Source: Planctomycetia bacterium
GTDB lineage: Bacteria > Planctomycetota > Planctomycetia > Pirellulales > UBA7805
Length of the DNA: 37,680 nt
Direction: 5' to 3'
Assembly: GCA_021413585.1 (NCBI GenBank)
Contig: JAIOQB010000358.1
Location: 1 to 37,680 of the forward strand
Each line of letters opens with the position of its first letter. Position 1 is the stretch's first letter. Both the position numbers and the translations under genes were made by a program. Below are positions 7,919 through 16,216 of this stretch, one piece after another. The notes below the pieces were generated by a model, which did not search any database, was not told the origin of the DNA, and saw only the letters and a list, made by a program, of their open reading frames with translations.

Positions 7919-8386
7919 ATGCTCGGTGAGTGCGATAAGAAACTCGAATCTCTCGGCTACCCGCTCGACCGCGTGCCGGGGGTGGGTGCGATTTATAAGC
8001 CGGTGGTTGTTGACGGCACGACGGTTTACACCTCCGGCGCGGTCCCATTCGACGGCAGCACGCTCGCCAGCAAAGGGAAAGTCCCTTCGCAAGTGTCGCT
8101 GGAAGCGGCTCAGAAGGCGGCCGCCCTGTGCGCCGCCAACGTCCTGCGCGGCGTGCAGCGGGAGATCGGTTCGCTCGACCGAATCGAACGCGTGCTGCGC
8201 ACCGTGGGCTACGTCAACAGCGACGCGGACTTCACCGACCAGCACCTGGTGATCAACGGCGCGTCGGAACTGCTCCGCGACGTGTTCGGCGACGCCGGCA
8301 TCGGCGTCCGCACCGCGCTCGGCCTAGCCGGCCTGCCGCTGGGGTCGAGCGTGGAGTTGGATTTGATTTTGAAGCTGAAGGAATAG
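7919..8386 (+). CDS. RidA/YjgF family protein (enamine/imine deaminase type)
   Basis: 155 residues, a small trimeric Rid-domain protein. Archetypal RidA hydrolyses 2-aminoacrylate and related imines formed by PLP dehydratases. Readable features: YTSGAVPFDG near the N-terminus, the LGSLDRIERVLRTVGYVNS-type strand and helix, and GVRTALGLAGLPLGSSVELDLIL, whose Arg corresponds to the conserved substrate-carboxylate Arg. The length and the longer N-terminus resemble the 150-residue Rid subgroup rather than the 125-residue E. coli RidA. The start is well set: AGGAGG lies nine bases before the ATG. It follows the dipeptidase on the same strand, separated by the nested repeat. The context suggests it clears aminoacrylate made by the PLP enzyme at 5452. 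Confidence 0.9.
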   Translation: MLGECDKKLESLGYPLDRVPGVGAIYKPVVVDGTTVYTSGAVPFDGSTLASKGKVPSQVSLEAAQKAAALCAANVLRGVQREIGSLDRIERVLRTVGYVNSDADFTDQHLVINGASELLRDVFGDAGIGVRTALGLAGLPLGSSVELDLILKLKE

Positions 8387-8482
8387 GGCTACTAGTAGAG
8401 CAACTCGGCCAATTTGGTGGGTTCAAATGTAAGCGCCGCGTAATTTCCGAAATCTGCCGGACGAAAATCGCTGAGTGAAGTA

Positions 8483-8977
8483 TTAGGGAAAAAGGCGAAA
8501 TCGACGGAAGAAACCTGCAATGCGGCTGATCGCTTCGGCTCGCCGTTTTTCTTTTTCTATATTCCTTAAGGCCTGCTGGTAGCTGGGGGTATTTGCCAGT
8601 AACTTCTCGACGTAGGCCGCTTCTTCCTGCTGGTTCAGATGATGGTCCCGAATGTGGGATAATTCGCCGGAGTCCAGGAAGAATCCCCCGCAGGGGTAGC
8701 ACTCGTCGACATTTACTTCCTTGTCTGATTTATACAAATGTCGATGCATCGGCACGTTGCATTTCGGGCAATTGATTACGCCCCGGTTTCCATCGTTGAC
8801 CCGGGGTGAATGAAGGGCTTCGTCAAGGGCTTGCCCCAAGCCTTCGTCCTTTTCATCTAGCTTGACCAGTTCAAGCCAGTCAAACCAGATTCCCTTACAA
8901 CCGCCTGCGCAGACATCCACTTTTACCCCGCCGAAGTCTTCTTCGGTCATGCTCATTTTACATACTGGACAATTCAC
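8483..8977 (-). CDS. Protein with two TFIIB-type zinc ribbons
   Basis: 164 residues. Two zf-TFIIB-like modules: CPVCKMSM with CAGGCKGIWFDWLEL (about residues 3-37) and CPKCNVPMHRH with CYPCGGFFLDSGEL (about residues 70-105). Each has the CxxC pairs and the W/F-x-D-x-x-EL end that mark the family. The C-terminal third is charged and helical (YQQALRNIEKEKRRAEAISRIAGFFRRF). The start is GTG at 8977, supported by GGAGGTGAT upstream. The function of this family is unknown; nucleic-acid or protein binding is usual for zinc ribbons. It lies next to another zinc-ribbon protein on the same strand, and both are lower in GC than the flanks. Confidence 0.8.
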   Translation of the reverse strand: MNCPVCKMSMTEEDFGGVKVDVCAGGCKGIWFDWLELVKLDEKDEGLGQALDEALHSPRVNDGNRGVINCPKCNVPMHRHLYKSDKEVNVDECYPCGGFFLDSGELSHIRDHHLNQQEEAAYVEKLLANTPSYQQALRNIEKEKRRAEAISRIAGFFRRFRLFP

Positions 8978-9113
8978 GCGATCACCTCCAGTTCAATTCT
9001 GTTTACTGGCCCTACCCTCGTCGGGTCGCTGATGCCAGCTTCGGCTACAGTTTACGCGATCAATTCATTGATGCGTCTTTGTCCGCCCGGAAGCACTGAG
9101 AAGTAGGGCGAAG

Positions 9114-9935
9114 TCATTTCCAGAATTGCCACCATTTTTTTGTGAGCTTTCCTTTGCATCTCTTACAGATACTGACTGGCCTTCCGTTTAGCGAGACGAG
9201 CACGCCCTTGTCGAATTGTTTGGCGCACGCGGCACATTTTGAGGGATTCAACGAGTCCGTCGTAGGCGCCGTTTCGGTCAGCGTGGTGGCACCACCCTTG
9301 CGCAAGTGCTGAATGTAGCGGAGTTCATTCATCGCTATTTCGTTTTCTGGTTCAAATTCCAACGACGACTTAAAAGCGATCTCCGCATTATTGAGGTCAT
9401 TCATTTCAATCAGCACGAACCCTCGACCGCGCCGCGCAATGGCGAGGTCACGAACAGTGACGTGGGCTGTGAGTTCCGTTACTCGATCATACAGCGCGAG
9501 TGCTTCCTTGAATCGCCTGGAATTTACCAAGGCTTGCGCTTTCTCGAATGCAAACTTCGGATTCGTCGGTTCGAGGCTTTGGCCACTGTCGAGAAAAGTG
9601 ATCGCTCTTTCAAATTGTTTTCGCTTCACGCAGAGAAAACCCAGATAGTAGTGAGCGCGAGGATATGCGTTGCCGATCCAACTAATATTCGTGTCTGCAA
9701 GTCCCCGGTCCTTCCGCCACATGACGTAATGGATAAAGTCAGTTTGGCTCCAAAATTTGATCGCGATTCCTTGATCATTCTCTTCGGAGTTGGCGTATTC
9801 AGACGGTGTATTTGCAATCACGGCAAGTAAGAGTGCCTCGGCCTCATCGAGCCGACCTTCAATGATCGCCTCAAGCGCGGTATCGACTTTCGCGGCGTCC
9901 GTAGATTCGCGATCGTTAGTCAACTGCGAAGTCAT
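9114..9935 (-). CDS. TPR protein with C-terminal zinc ribbon, function unknown
   Basis: 273 residues. Several TPR-like helical pairs can be read: ARAHYYLGFLCVKRKQFERAI-type units, PKFAFEKAQALVNSRRFKEAL, and ARRGRGFVLIEMNDLNNAEIAF with EFEPEN, roughly residues 90-215. The tail has a zinc ribbon, CAACAKQF paired with ICKRCKGKL, ending KKWWQFWK. I do not recognise a specific family. It lies upstream of the TFIIB-ribbon gene on the same strand (136 bp between). Its base composition is close to 50% GC in places against about 65% around it, so the two may have arrived together. Confidence 0.7.
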   Translation of the reverse strand: MTSQLTNDRESTDAAKVDTALEAIIEGRLDEAEALLLAVIANTPSEYANSEENDQGIAIKFWSQTDFIHYVMWRKDRGLADTNISWIGNAYPRAHYYLGFLCVKRKQFERAITFLDSGQSLEPTNPKFAFEKAQALVNSRRFKEALALYDRVTELTAHVTVRDLAIARRGRGFVLIEMNDLNNAEIAFKSSLEFEPENEIAMNELRYIQHLRKGGATTLTETAPTTDSLNPSKCAACAKQFDKGVLVSLNGRPVSICKRCKGKLTKKWWQFWK

Positions 9936-10003
9936 TTGTCCGCCTCAAAGGCTTCACATGGATTCAGAGAAATTTCATGCGGTTAGACGGCATCGACTGT
10001 TAG

Positions 10004-11026
10004 CTATTTGTGGGCAATTGCCGGCGGCGCCGGCGAGGGGCGGCCGGGTACGGCCATCGCCAAGCCGTAAATCTTGTGCTGGCCGGTGATGTACAGTGTC
10101 TTGTTGTCCGCGCCGCCGAAGCGCACGTTCGAGCAGAACTCGGGAGTCGGCACCGATCCGAGCAGTTTCCCCGTGGGGGTGACCGCCCACACGCGCCCCA
10201 TGCCGGTCAGGTAGAGATTGCCCCGCGCGTCGACGGTCATGCCGTCGGGATCCCATTTGTTGTCTCCTTGCGGGGCGAAGAACAACTTGCCTTGGCCGAC
10301 GCTGCCGTCGTCCGCGATCGGGTACGAGCGCCAATGCTTGCGGTTGCTGTCGCCGACGTACAGCGTTCTCCCGTCGAGTGAGGCGGTGATGCCGTTGCAC
10401 AGCGCCATGTCGGTCACCGCGGCGGTCACTTTGCCAGTGGTGTCGATGCGGTAGACCGTGCTCGATTTCATGGGGCCGAAATCGGGATCGGTAAAGTAAA
10501 TGTCGCCGCGCGGCGTTTGGCACAGATCGTTTGGCGCGTGCCATGTTTTGCTGGTGGCGAGAACCTTGGTCTCCTCCGGGCCGTCGGCACCGATCTTCAT
10601 GCTCAGGATCGCCTTCGCTTGCCCTTGCGCCGCCAGCAGGCGGCCGTCGTTCCCCAGATACAGGCCGTTGACCCCGCGGGTTTTGTCCATCCACACGGTC
10701 ACTTTGCCCGGCGCGTCGAGCCGCAGCACCTGCGTGTTGGCGTCCATGAATCGCGTGCAATACAGCCGGCCGGAGCGCGGGTCCCAGGCGGGCCCTTCGT
10801 AGTAGCTCTTGTCTTCAAACAGCGTTTGCAACTTGGCCCCGGCGGCGACCGTGGCGGGCGCTACGGCGGCAGGCACTTCGGAAGAGGGGAGCGCGGGCTC
10901 GTCGCCATAAGCCGTGTTAAGAAAAGTGCTAAGAAAAGCAACCAACGCCGCGGCCACGATTGCGCCTCGCAGCAGCTCCACATTCGGCCCGATAAATCGC
11001 TTCAAATGCAGGGATGACTGTTTCAC
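10004..11026 (-). CDS. Exported SMP-30/gluconolactonase-like beta-propeller protein
   Basis: 340 residues. An N-terminal signal (LLRGAIVAAALVAFLSTFLNTAYG, about residues 18-41) predicts export. The propeller metal and catalytic residues of the SMP-30/gluconolactonase/LRE family are present: Glu77 in YYEGPAWDP, Asn166 in HAPNDLC, Asn211 in CNGITAS and Asp261 in WDPDGMTVD. The family hydrolyses sugar lactones using a divalent metal; the substrate here is unknown. The start is GTG at 11026, set by AGGAGG seven bases upstream. It is divergent from the PSCyt/DUF1549 gene; the gap of about 275 bp shows no convincing promoter pair to my eye. Confidence 0.88.
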   Translation of the reverse strand: MKQSSLHLKRFIGPNVELLRGAIVAAALVAFLSTFLNTAYGDEPALPSSEVPAAVAPATVAAGAKLQTLFEDKSYYEGPAWDPRSGRLYCTRFMDANTQVLRLDAPGKVTVWMDKTRGVNGLYLGNDGRLLAAQGQAKAILSMKIGADGPEETKVLATSKTWHAPNDLCQTPRGDIYFTDPDFGPMKSSTVYRIDTTGKVTAAVTDMALCNGITASLDGRTLYVGDSNRKHWRSYPIADDGSVGQGKLFFAPQGDNKWDPDGMTVDARGNLYLTGMGRVWAVTPTGKLLGSVPTPEFCSNVRFGGADNKTLYITGQHKIYGLAMAVPGRPSPAPPAIAHK

Positions 11027-11301
11027 GTTAATACCTCCTGGAGTGCCCAGTTCGTGATAGCCCGAGCTACTCGCACCGTCAAGCGGTCCGGCGGCGGTCG
11101 GGTTGCGTCGGAAGCTCGATCCTGGCTACACTTGAAGGTGGTTGGAACCGTCCCGCGCGCCGTGGCGTGGCGAGACACAGCGGCGTACACGCCCTGCGAT
11201 GCGCCGGATCGAACTTCGGCCGGATTCGAGGTCGTAGCGGCCCAGGCGGCGCGCTACGGCATCGATCCGGCCAGCCAACACCCGCCCCAGATTGCCTGCC
11301 C

Positions 11302-13872
11302 ATGCCACGCGACCGGTCCTTACGCGCCGTCGTGACCAAATTGCCTCCGGCGGCGGCATGGCCTGCCGCGGCCGCCGTTGCCGCACTGCTATGGGGAGTC
11401 GTATCAACCCAGGCCGTTTGCCAGGGTGCCGAACCCGCTGCGTCAGCTTCGCCCGCCGACAACCAATTTTACGAGCAGCAGGTGCAGCCGCTGCTGAAGC
11501 AGCATTGCCTGCGCTGCCACGGCGAGGGGAAGAAGATCGAAGGAGGGTTGCGGCTCACCTCGCGCAGCAGCGTGCTCCGCGGCGGCGACTCGGGCCCAGC
11601 GGTCGACCTCGACAAGCCAATGTCCAGCCGGCTGGTCGAGGCGATCAATTATCGCGACCTGGAAATGCCGCCGAAGGATAAGCTGCCGCCCGACAAAATC
11701 GCCGTGCTCACCCGCTGGGTCGAGCTAAAAATTCCGTTCCCGCCGGGTGGCCCGGAAGACGAGCCCGCCCCCCCGCCGAAAAAGAAGTCGCCACAAGTCG
11801 ACGAGCAGAATCGCAACTTCTGGTCGTTCCGCCACGTGGTGCGCCCGCCGGTGCCACAGGTGAAAGGGGCCGCCTGGGTGCGCAATCCGATCGACGCCTT
11901 CATCCTGTCGCGACTCGAGCAGGTAGGACTGGAACCCGCGCCGGCCGCGTCGAAGCAAGTGCTGATCCGCCGCGCGACGTACGACCTGTGGGGCCTGCCT
12001 CCCAGTCCCGAAGAGGTGGCTGCGTACACAGCGGACGATCGGCCCGACGCTTACGAGCGGCTCGTCGACCGCTTGCTCGCTTCGCCCCATTATGGCGAAC
12101 GGTGGGGCCGCCACTGGCTCGACCTGGTGCGCTATGCCGACACCAACAGCTACGAGCGGGACAGCGCCAAACCGTACTCCTGGGGCTATCGCGACTACGT
12201 CATCCGCTCGCTCAACGAAGACAAACCGTACGATCGGTTTGTCCGCGAGCAACTCGCCGGCGACGAACTGCCTGGCGCCGGCAACGAAGGACTGATCGCC
12301 ACCGGCTTCTATCGCTTGGGCATTTGGGACGACGAGCCTGGGGATGCCGAACAGGCCCGCTACGACGAACTGGACGACATCGTGGGCACGGTCGGCCAGG
12401 TGTTCTTGGGCCTCACGGTCAACTGTGCCCGCTGCCACGATCACAAGCTCGATCCGATCCCGCAGCGCGATTACTACCGGATGCTGGCCTTCTTCGGCGG
12501 CATCACGCGCTACGGAACTCGCAAAGGGGGCGTCGAAGAGGCCTCGCTCCGCCCGCTGAAAACCGATGCCCAAGGGCACAACCAGGCTGAAGTGGCTGCG
12601 TACCGCGCCCGCTTCGCCAAGGTGAATGACAGAATCAAGCAGATCGAAGCCCTGGCCCAGCCCGACTTTGATTCCGTCGAAAAGGACGAATTCAAGATCG
12701 ATCTGAATCATCAACGCTTGATTCAAAAGCGCGTGCCGCGTCTGGTGAGCCAAACGCTGTACGACGAATATCTGCAACTGATGGATACCCGCGAGGATCT
12801 GCGCAACTCCGAGCCGCCGGCGATGCAGAAGGCGCTGTGCGTAACCGAAGTGGGGCGCACGGCGCGCGACACGTTCATCCTGTTGCGCGGCAGCCCCAAG
12901 GCGCCGCTCGCCAAGGTCGAGCCGGGTTTTCTCTCGATCGTCGAACCCAGCTCCCCCACGATTCCGCCAGCGCCAGCCGGCGTCAACACCACTGGCCGGC
13001 GCAGCATGCTGGCTAATTGGATCGCCGGCGCGGAGAATCCGCTCACTGCCCGCGTGATGGCCAACCGCGTGTGGCAGTATCACTTCGGCCGGGGCCTGGT
13101 CCGCTCGCCGAACAACTTTGGCCTGCAAGGAACGGCGCCGACCCATTCGGAACTGCTCGATTATCTGGCCACGGAACTCGTCGCCGGCGGGTGGCGGCTG
13201 AAGTCGCTGCACCGGACGATTATGCTATCGAGCGCGTATCGCATGTCGTCGGCGGCCAATGCGGCCGGGCTGGCGCGCGATCACGACAACGACCTGTTTT
13301 GGCGGTTCGACATGCGGCGGCTCGAAGGGGAGGAAATCCGCGACTCGATCCTGGCGATCAACGGCACCCTCAATTTGAAGATGGGCGGCCCGGGCGTTTA
13401 TCCAATCATTCCCAAGGCGGTGCTGGCGGGGCAATCGGTCCCCGGAGCAGGGTGGCACTCGTCGTCGCCGGCGGACCGCAACCGCCGCAGCATTTATGTG
13501 CATCAAAAACGCTCGCTGCCGCTGCCGCTGGTCGAGTCGTTCGACGCGGCCGACGCCGACGGCACCTGCCCCGTGCGGTTCGCCAGCACGCAGCCGACGC
13601 AGGCCTTGTCGATGCTCAATAGCGAGATGATGTTCGAGGAAGCGGGCACGCTGGCCGCGTTTGTCGAGACGCACGCCGGGCCAGAACTCCGCGATCGCGT
13701 CGCCATGGCGCTGCGCCGCGCGATGCAGCGCGAGCCGGTGCCGAAGGAAATCGACCGGGGCGTGCGGCTGATCGAGGAGTTCATCGCCAGGCACCAACTC
13801 ACGCCGCACGAAGCGCTGCGGCGGTACTGCTTGATTGTGTACAGCCTGGATGAGTTTGTTTACTTGGATTGA
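11302..13872 (+). CDS. PSCyt1-DUF1549-DUF1553 planctomycete cytochrome protein
   Basis: 856 residues, exported. The signal segment is Ala-rich (about residues 17-42). The PSCyt1 domain follows with heme motif CLRCH (69-73) and a likely axial Met in DLEMPPKD (122). The DUF1549 domain carries a second CxxCH (CARCHDHKLDPI) and ERWGRHWLDLVRYADTNSYE. The DUF1553 domain has NRVWQYHFGRGLVRSPNNFG, YRMSS and LNSEMM near the end. The family is abundant in planctomycetes; its role is unproven, but the heme motifs suggest an electron-transfer or oxidative step in the periplasm. The start is placed at MPRDRSL because it gives a proper signal peptide; an upstream GTG (11167) would add a basic non-signal leader. 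It forms a pair with the DUF1501 gene 96 bp downstream. Confidence 0.9.
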   Translation: MPRDRSLRAVVTKLPPAAAWPAAAAVAALLWGVVSTQAVCQGAEPAASASPADNQFYEQQVQPLLKQHCLRCHGEGKKIEGGLRLTSRSSVLRGGDSGPAVDLDKPMSSRLVEAINYRDLEMPPKDKLPPDKIAVLTRWVELKIPFPPGGPEDEPAPPPKKKSPQVDEQNRNFWSFRHVVRPPVPQVKGAAWVRNPIDAFILSRLEQVGLEPAPAASKQVLIRRATYDLWGLPPSPEEVAAYTADDRPDAYERLVDRLLASPHYGERWGRHWLDLVRYADTNSYERDSAKPYSWGYRDYVIRSLNEDKPYDRFVREQLAGDELPGAGNEGLIATGFYRLGIWDDEPGDAEQARYDELDDIVGTVGQVFLGLTVNCARCHDHKLDPIPQRDYYRMLAFFGGITRYGTRKGGVEEASLRPLKTDAQGHNQAEVAAYRARFAKVNDRIKQIEALAQPDFDSVEKDEFKIDLNHQRLIQKRVPRLVSQTLYDEYLQLMDTREDLRNSEPPAMQKALCVTEVGRTARDTFILLRGSPKAPLAKVEPGFLSIVEPSSPTIPPAPAGVNTTGRRSMLANWIAGAENPLTARVMANRVWQYHFGRGLVRSPNNFGLQGTAPTHSELLDYLATELVAGGWRLKSLHRTIMLSSAYRMSSAANAAGLARDHDNDLFWRFDMRRLEGEEIRDSILAINGTLNLKMGGPGVYPIIPKAVLAGQSVPGAGWHSSSPADRNRRSIYVHQKRSLPLPLVESFDAADADGTCPVRFASTQPTQALSMLNSEMMFEEAGTLAAFVETHAGPELRDRVAMALRRAMQREPVPKEIDRGVRLIEEFIARHQLTPHEALRRYCLIVYSLDEFVYLD

Positions 13873-13881
13873 TAAACGAGA

Positions 13882-13946
13882 GGGTGGCTGGGGCAACGCC
13901 ACAGATGTATTTGACTTGCGCAACTGGGGCGTTGCCCCAGGCACCC
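13882..13946. repeat. Inverted pair of REP-like palindromes, family B copy 1
   Basis: Left unit GGGTGGCTGGGGCAACGCC with stem CTGGGGC-AAC-GCCACAG (one mismatch). Right unit is a perfect CTGGGGC-GTT-GCCCCAG (13924-13940) followed by GCACCC. The same pair occurs at 26324-26389, and a single unit at 15876-15899. It lies between the two exported-protein genes. Confidence 0.75.
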
Positions 13947-13968
13947 CAGCGACTAGAACGGACCAACC

Positions 13969-15435
13969 ATGAGCCATCCTCCAACAGGCAGCTTCTGTGG
14001 CCGCACGCGGCGCGAGTTCCTATGGCAGGCCGGCGCCGGCTTCACGGGCCTGGCGATGCTGGGCCTGCTGGATAAGGACGGCTTCTTCGCTAGCCAGGCT
14101 GTGGCGGCCGACGGCAAGACTCCCTTCGGCAATCCGCTGGCGCCCCACACGCCGCATCTCGTGCCGCAAGCCAAGAGCGTGATCTTCCTGTACATGTACG
14201 GCGGCCCCAGCCAGATCGACACGTTCGACTACAAGCCGGCCCTGGTGGGCAAGGAGGGCAAGACGATCGAGGTGAAAACCCGCGGCCGGCAGGGCGCCCG
14301 CAACAAGGGGCGGATCGTCGAGCCGCGCTGGAAGTTCCACCAATACGGCCAGTCGGGCCAATGGGTATCGGACTTGTTCCCAAATCTGGCCACCTGCGTC
14401 GACGACATCGCGTTCATTAAGTCGATGACCGCCGACTCGCCGATTCACGGCTCGGCCATGCTGCAAATGAACACCGGCAAGATTGTAAGCGGCAGCCCAT
14501 GCCTCGGTTCGTGGGTCAACTACGGCCTGGGTTCGCTCAATCAGGATTTGCCCGGCTTCGTGGTGATGCTCGATCCGCGCGGCGGACCAATCAGCGGCGC
14601 CAAGAACTGGCAAAGTGGCTACATGCCCGCCACGTTCCAAGCCACGCTGATGCGCACCCGGGGCGAGCCGATCCTGGACCTAGCCCCGCCAGCCGGCATC
14701 AGCCGCCCGATGCAGCGCGAAATGCTCGATACGCTGGCGCAATACAACAGCGAGCATCTGGCCCTGCGCAGCGACAATACGAACCTCGAAGCTCGCATCG
14801 CCAGTTACGAGCTGGCCTATCGGATGCAAAGCGCCGCTCCGGAAGCGACCGACCTGGGGCAGGAATCGGCCGACACGCTGGAGATGTACGGCATCAACCA
14901 GCCGAAGTCGCGCGTCTTCGGCCGGCAATGCCTGCTCGCCCGGCGGCTGGTCGAGCGCGGGGTGCGGTTCGTGCAGCTTTACTCCGGCGGCGCGCACAAC
15001 GACGACAACTGGGACGCGCATTCCGACATGGAGTCAAACCACAACCTGCACGCCGGCGAAACCGATCTGCCAGTGGCGGGTTTGATCAAAGATCTCAAGC
15101 AACGCGGATTGCTCGACTCGACGCTGCTGGTGTGGGGAGGAGAGTTCGGCCGCCAGCCGACGGCCGAATATGCCAAGGGAAGCGGCCGCGACCACAACGC
15201 GTCTGGGTTCACGATGTGGATGGCCGGCGGCGGAATTCGCGGCGGGCAAAGCATCGGCGCCACCGACGAACTGGGCAACATCGCGGTCGAAGACCGTTAT
15301 CACGTGAAGCACCTGCACGCCACGATTCTGCACAAGCTGGGGATCGACCCCAACCGGCTGTCGTATTTGCACAGCGGGTTGGATCAGAAGCTGGTGGGGG
15401 TGGAGCATGTGGAGCCGATTCAAAAGCTGATTTAG
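13969..15435 (+). CDS. DUF1501 protein with Tat signal
   Basis: 488 residues. The N-terminus carries a twin-arginine signal (TRREFLWQAGAGFTGLAMLGLL, Arg14-Arg15), so it is exported folded, likely with a bound metal. The body is DUF1501, related to the alkaline-phosphatase/sulfatase superfamily: YMYGGPSQIDTFDYKP, SPIHGSAMLQMNTGK, RGVRFVQLYSGGAHNDDNWDAHSDM, GGEFGRQPT and GRDHNASGFTMWMAGGGI are typical. The activity of the family is unknown. It almost always follows a PSCyt/DUF1549 gene in planctomycetes, as here, so the two probably act together in the periplasm. The TAG stop is part of the palindromic repeat that begins at 15432. Confidence 0.92.
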   Translation: MSHPPTGSFCGRTRREFLWQAGAGFTGLAMLGLLDKDGFFASQAVAADGKTPFGNPLAPHTPHLVPQAKSVIFLYMYGGPSQIDTFDYKPALVGKEGKTIEVKTRGRQGARNKGRIVEPRWKFHQYGQSGQWVSDLFPNLATCVDDIAFIKSMTADSPIHGSAMLQMNTGKIVSGSPCLGSWVNYGLGSLNQDLPGFVVMLDPRGGPISGAKNWQSGYMPATFQATLMRTRGEPILDLAPPAGISRPMQREMLDTLAQYNSEHLALRSDNTNLEARIASYELAYRMQSAAPEATDLGQESADTLEMYGINQPKSRVFGRQCLLARRLVERGVRFVQLYSGGAHNDDNWDAHSDMESNHNLHAGETDLPVAGLIKDLKQRGLLDSTLLVWGGEFGRQPTAEYAKGSGRDHNASGFTMWMAGGGIRGGQSIGATDELGNIAVEDRYHVKHLHATILHKLGIDPNRLSYLHSGLDQKLVGVEHVEPIQKLI

Positions 15436-15462
15436 GGTGCCATGGGCAGCTTGTTGCCCTTG
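15432..15462. repeat. REP-like palindrome, family C copy 2
   Basis: TTAGGGTGCCAT then GGGCAGC-TT-GTTGCCC (15444-15459), the counterpart of the unit at 1627-1656. Its TAG is the stop codon of the DUF1501 gene. Confidence 0.65.
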
Positions 15463-15553
15463 GGTGCCTGGGGCTGAACGAAGCGCAGCGGAGTGAAGCC
15501 CCAGAAGTTCAATCGAGCAGTTGAAGCGTAGTCGATTGCCGGGGCCACCCATT

Positions 15554-15590
15554 ACCCTCCCCCAGCCCCTCCCTGAAAGGGAGGGGAGTT
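15554..15590. repeat. Palindromic repeat, family F copy 1 (intergenic)
   Basis: CCTCCCCCAG followed by CCCCTCCC-TGAAA-GGGAGGGG (15566-15586). A close relative lies inside the uvrA coding region at 29462-29497. Here it is in the gap between two convergent genes and might also act as a terminator stem, although no T-run follows. Confidence 0.65.
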
Positions 15591-15633
15591 GTGTCCGTCC
15601 CTCGCTTGCACTTCGGGCTAGTGATGGGTTGGC

Positions 15634-16128
15634 TCACGGCCATCTTTCGCCACTGCTAACCGCTCCGGCTGGCAATCGCCCGTCGGGCGCGATGTAGGTC
15701 CACACAATCATGCCAGCCGGCTCGGCGGTTTTCACCAGCACGCGGCGGTAGATTTCATCGCGACCGGGGAAGAAATCTTCCAGGGCGTCGATCGGCGGAA
15801 GGCGCTCGGCTGCGTCGTCGAACTCAATGATTTCTCCTTCGACCAGCAGCCACGGCTCGTGATGTCGATCAGCAAGTGGCTGGGGCAACGCCCCAGTTGC
15901 AATCTGTTGCGTCGCCAAATCGGCGACGGGATCGCTCGTCCCCACCGCCAACACGTCGCCATCCGGAATCACCAAAATCGGATATCCCAGCGTCAGGTGA
16001 TACAGCCGCCCACGAACCCGGGCCGGCGTGATGGCCGCCGCCCCGCCGCAATATCGGGCATGGTTCACCTGCCCGCGCTGGAGCGTGCCATAAACGAACA
16101 ATCGCAATCGACCGCTAGCGGAATTCAT
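15634..16128 (-). CDS. Gamma-glutamylcyclotransferase-like (AIG2/GGCT) protein
   Basis: 164 residues from ATG at 16128. The substrate-binding motif LRLFVYGTLQRGQ (about residues 8-20) and the following NHARYCGGA are typical of the GGCT-like fold. A catalytic-type Glu sits in LLVEGEIIEF (near 99), followed by IDALEDFFPGRDEIYRRVLV. The family turns gamma-glutamyl-amino compounds into 5-oxoproline, but many members have unknown substrates. An in-frame ATG at 16176 would add 16 residues encoded by a dispersed repeat, so the shorter start is preferred. Residues about 77-86 (ATGALPQPLA) are encoded by a family-B palindrome read in frame. That places a repeat-derived surface loop in the middle of the protein. 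Confidence 0.78.
   Translation of the reverse strand: MNSASGRLRLFVYGTLQRGQVNHARYCGGAAAITPARVRGRLYHLTLGYPILVIPDGDVLAVGTSDPVADLATQQIATGALPQPLADRHHEPWLLVEGEIIEFDDAAERLPPIDALEDFFPGRDEIYRRVLVKTAEPAGMIVWTYIAPDGRLPAGAVSSGERWP
15876..15899. repeat. Family B palindrome inside a coding region
   Basis: GTGGCTGGGGCAACGCCCCAG, with perfect stem CTGGGGC-AAC-GCCCCAG. It matches the left unit of the intergenic pair at 26324-26389 and of that at 13882-13946. Here it is translated on the minus strand within the cyclotransferase-like gene. Confidence 0.8.
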
Positions 16129-16152
16129 CGTGCGGGAGTAAAAGAGGTGCAG

Positions 16153-16184
16153 CAACTGACCACGAACCACTGACAACTGACTAC
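16153..16184. repeat. Short CAACTGAC/CACTGAC-type dispersed repeat
   Basis: A run of CAACTGACCACGAACCACTG followed by ACAACTGACTAC, made of imperfect 8-10 base units around AACTGAC. Repeats of this look are common between genes in several bacterial phyla. It lies between the cyclotransferase-like start and the DJ-1 gene; only one copy is in the window, so the call rests on the internal periodicity. Confidence 0.45.
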
Positions 16185-16216
16185 GGACAATCGCATTCTA
16201 CGACAGGAGCAATTCC

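Noticed and set aside
11167..11301. Upstream GTG start for the PSCyt/DUF1549 protein
   Set aside because: It adds a 45-residue Arg/Gly-rich leader before the signal peptide; the ATG at 11302 gives a normal signal sequence.
11725..13212. 495-residue open frame opposite the PSCyt/DUF1549 gene
   Set aside because: Its composition follows codon positions of the sense gene, and the sense strand has clear domain motifs.
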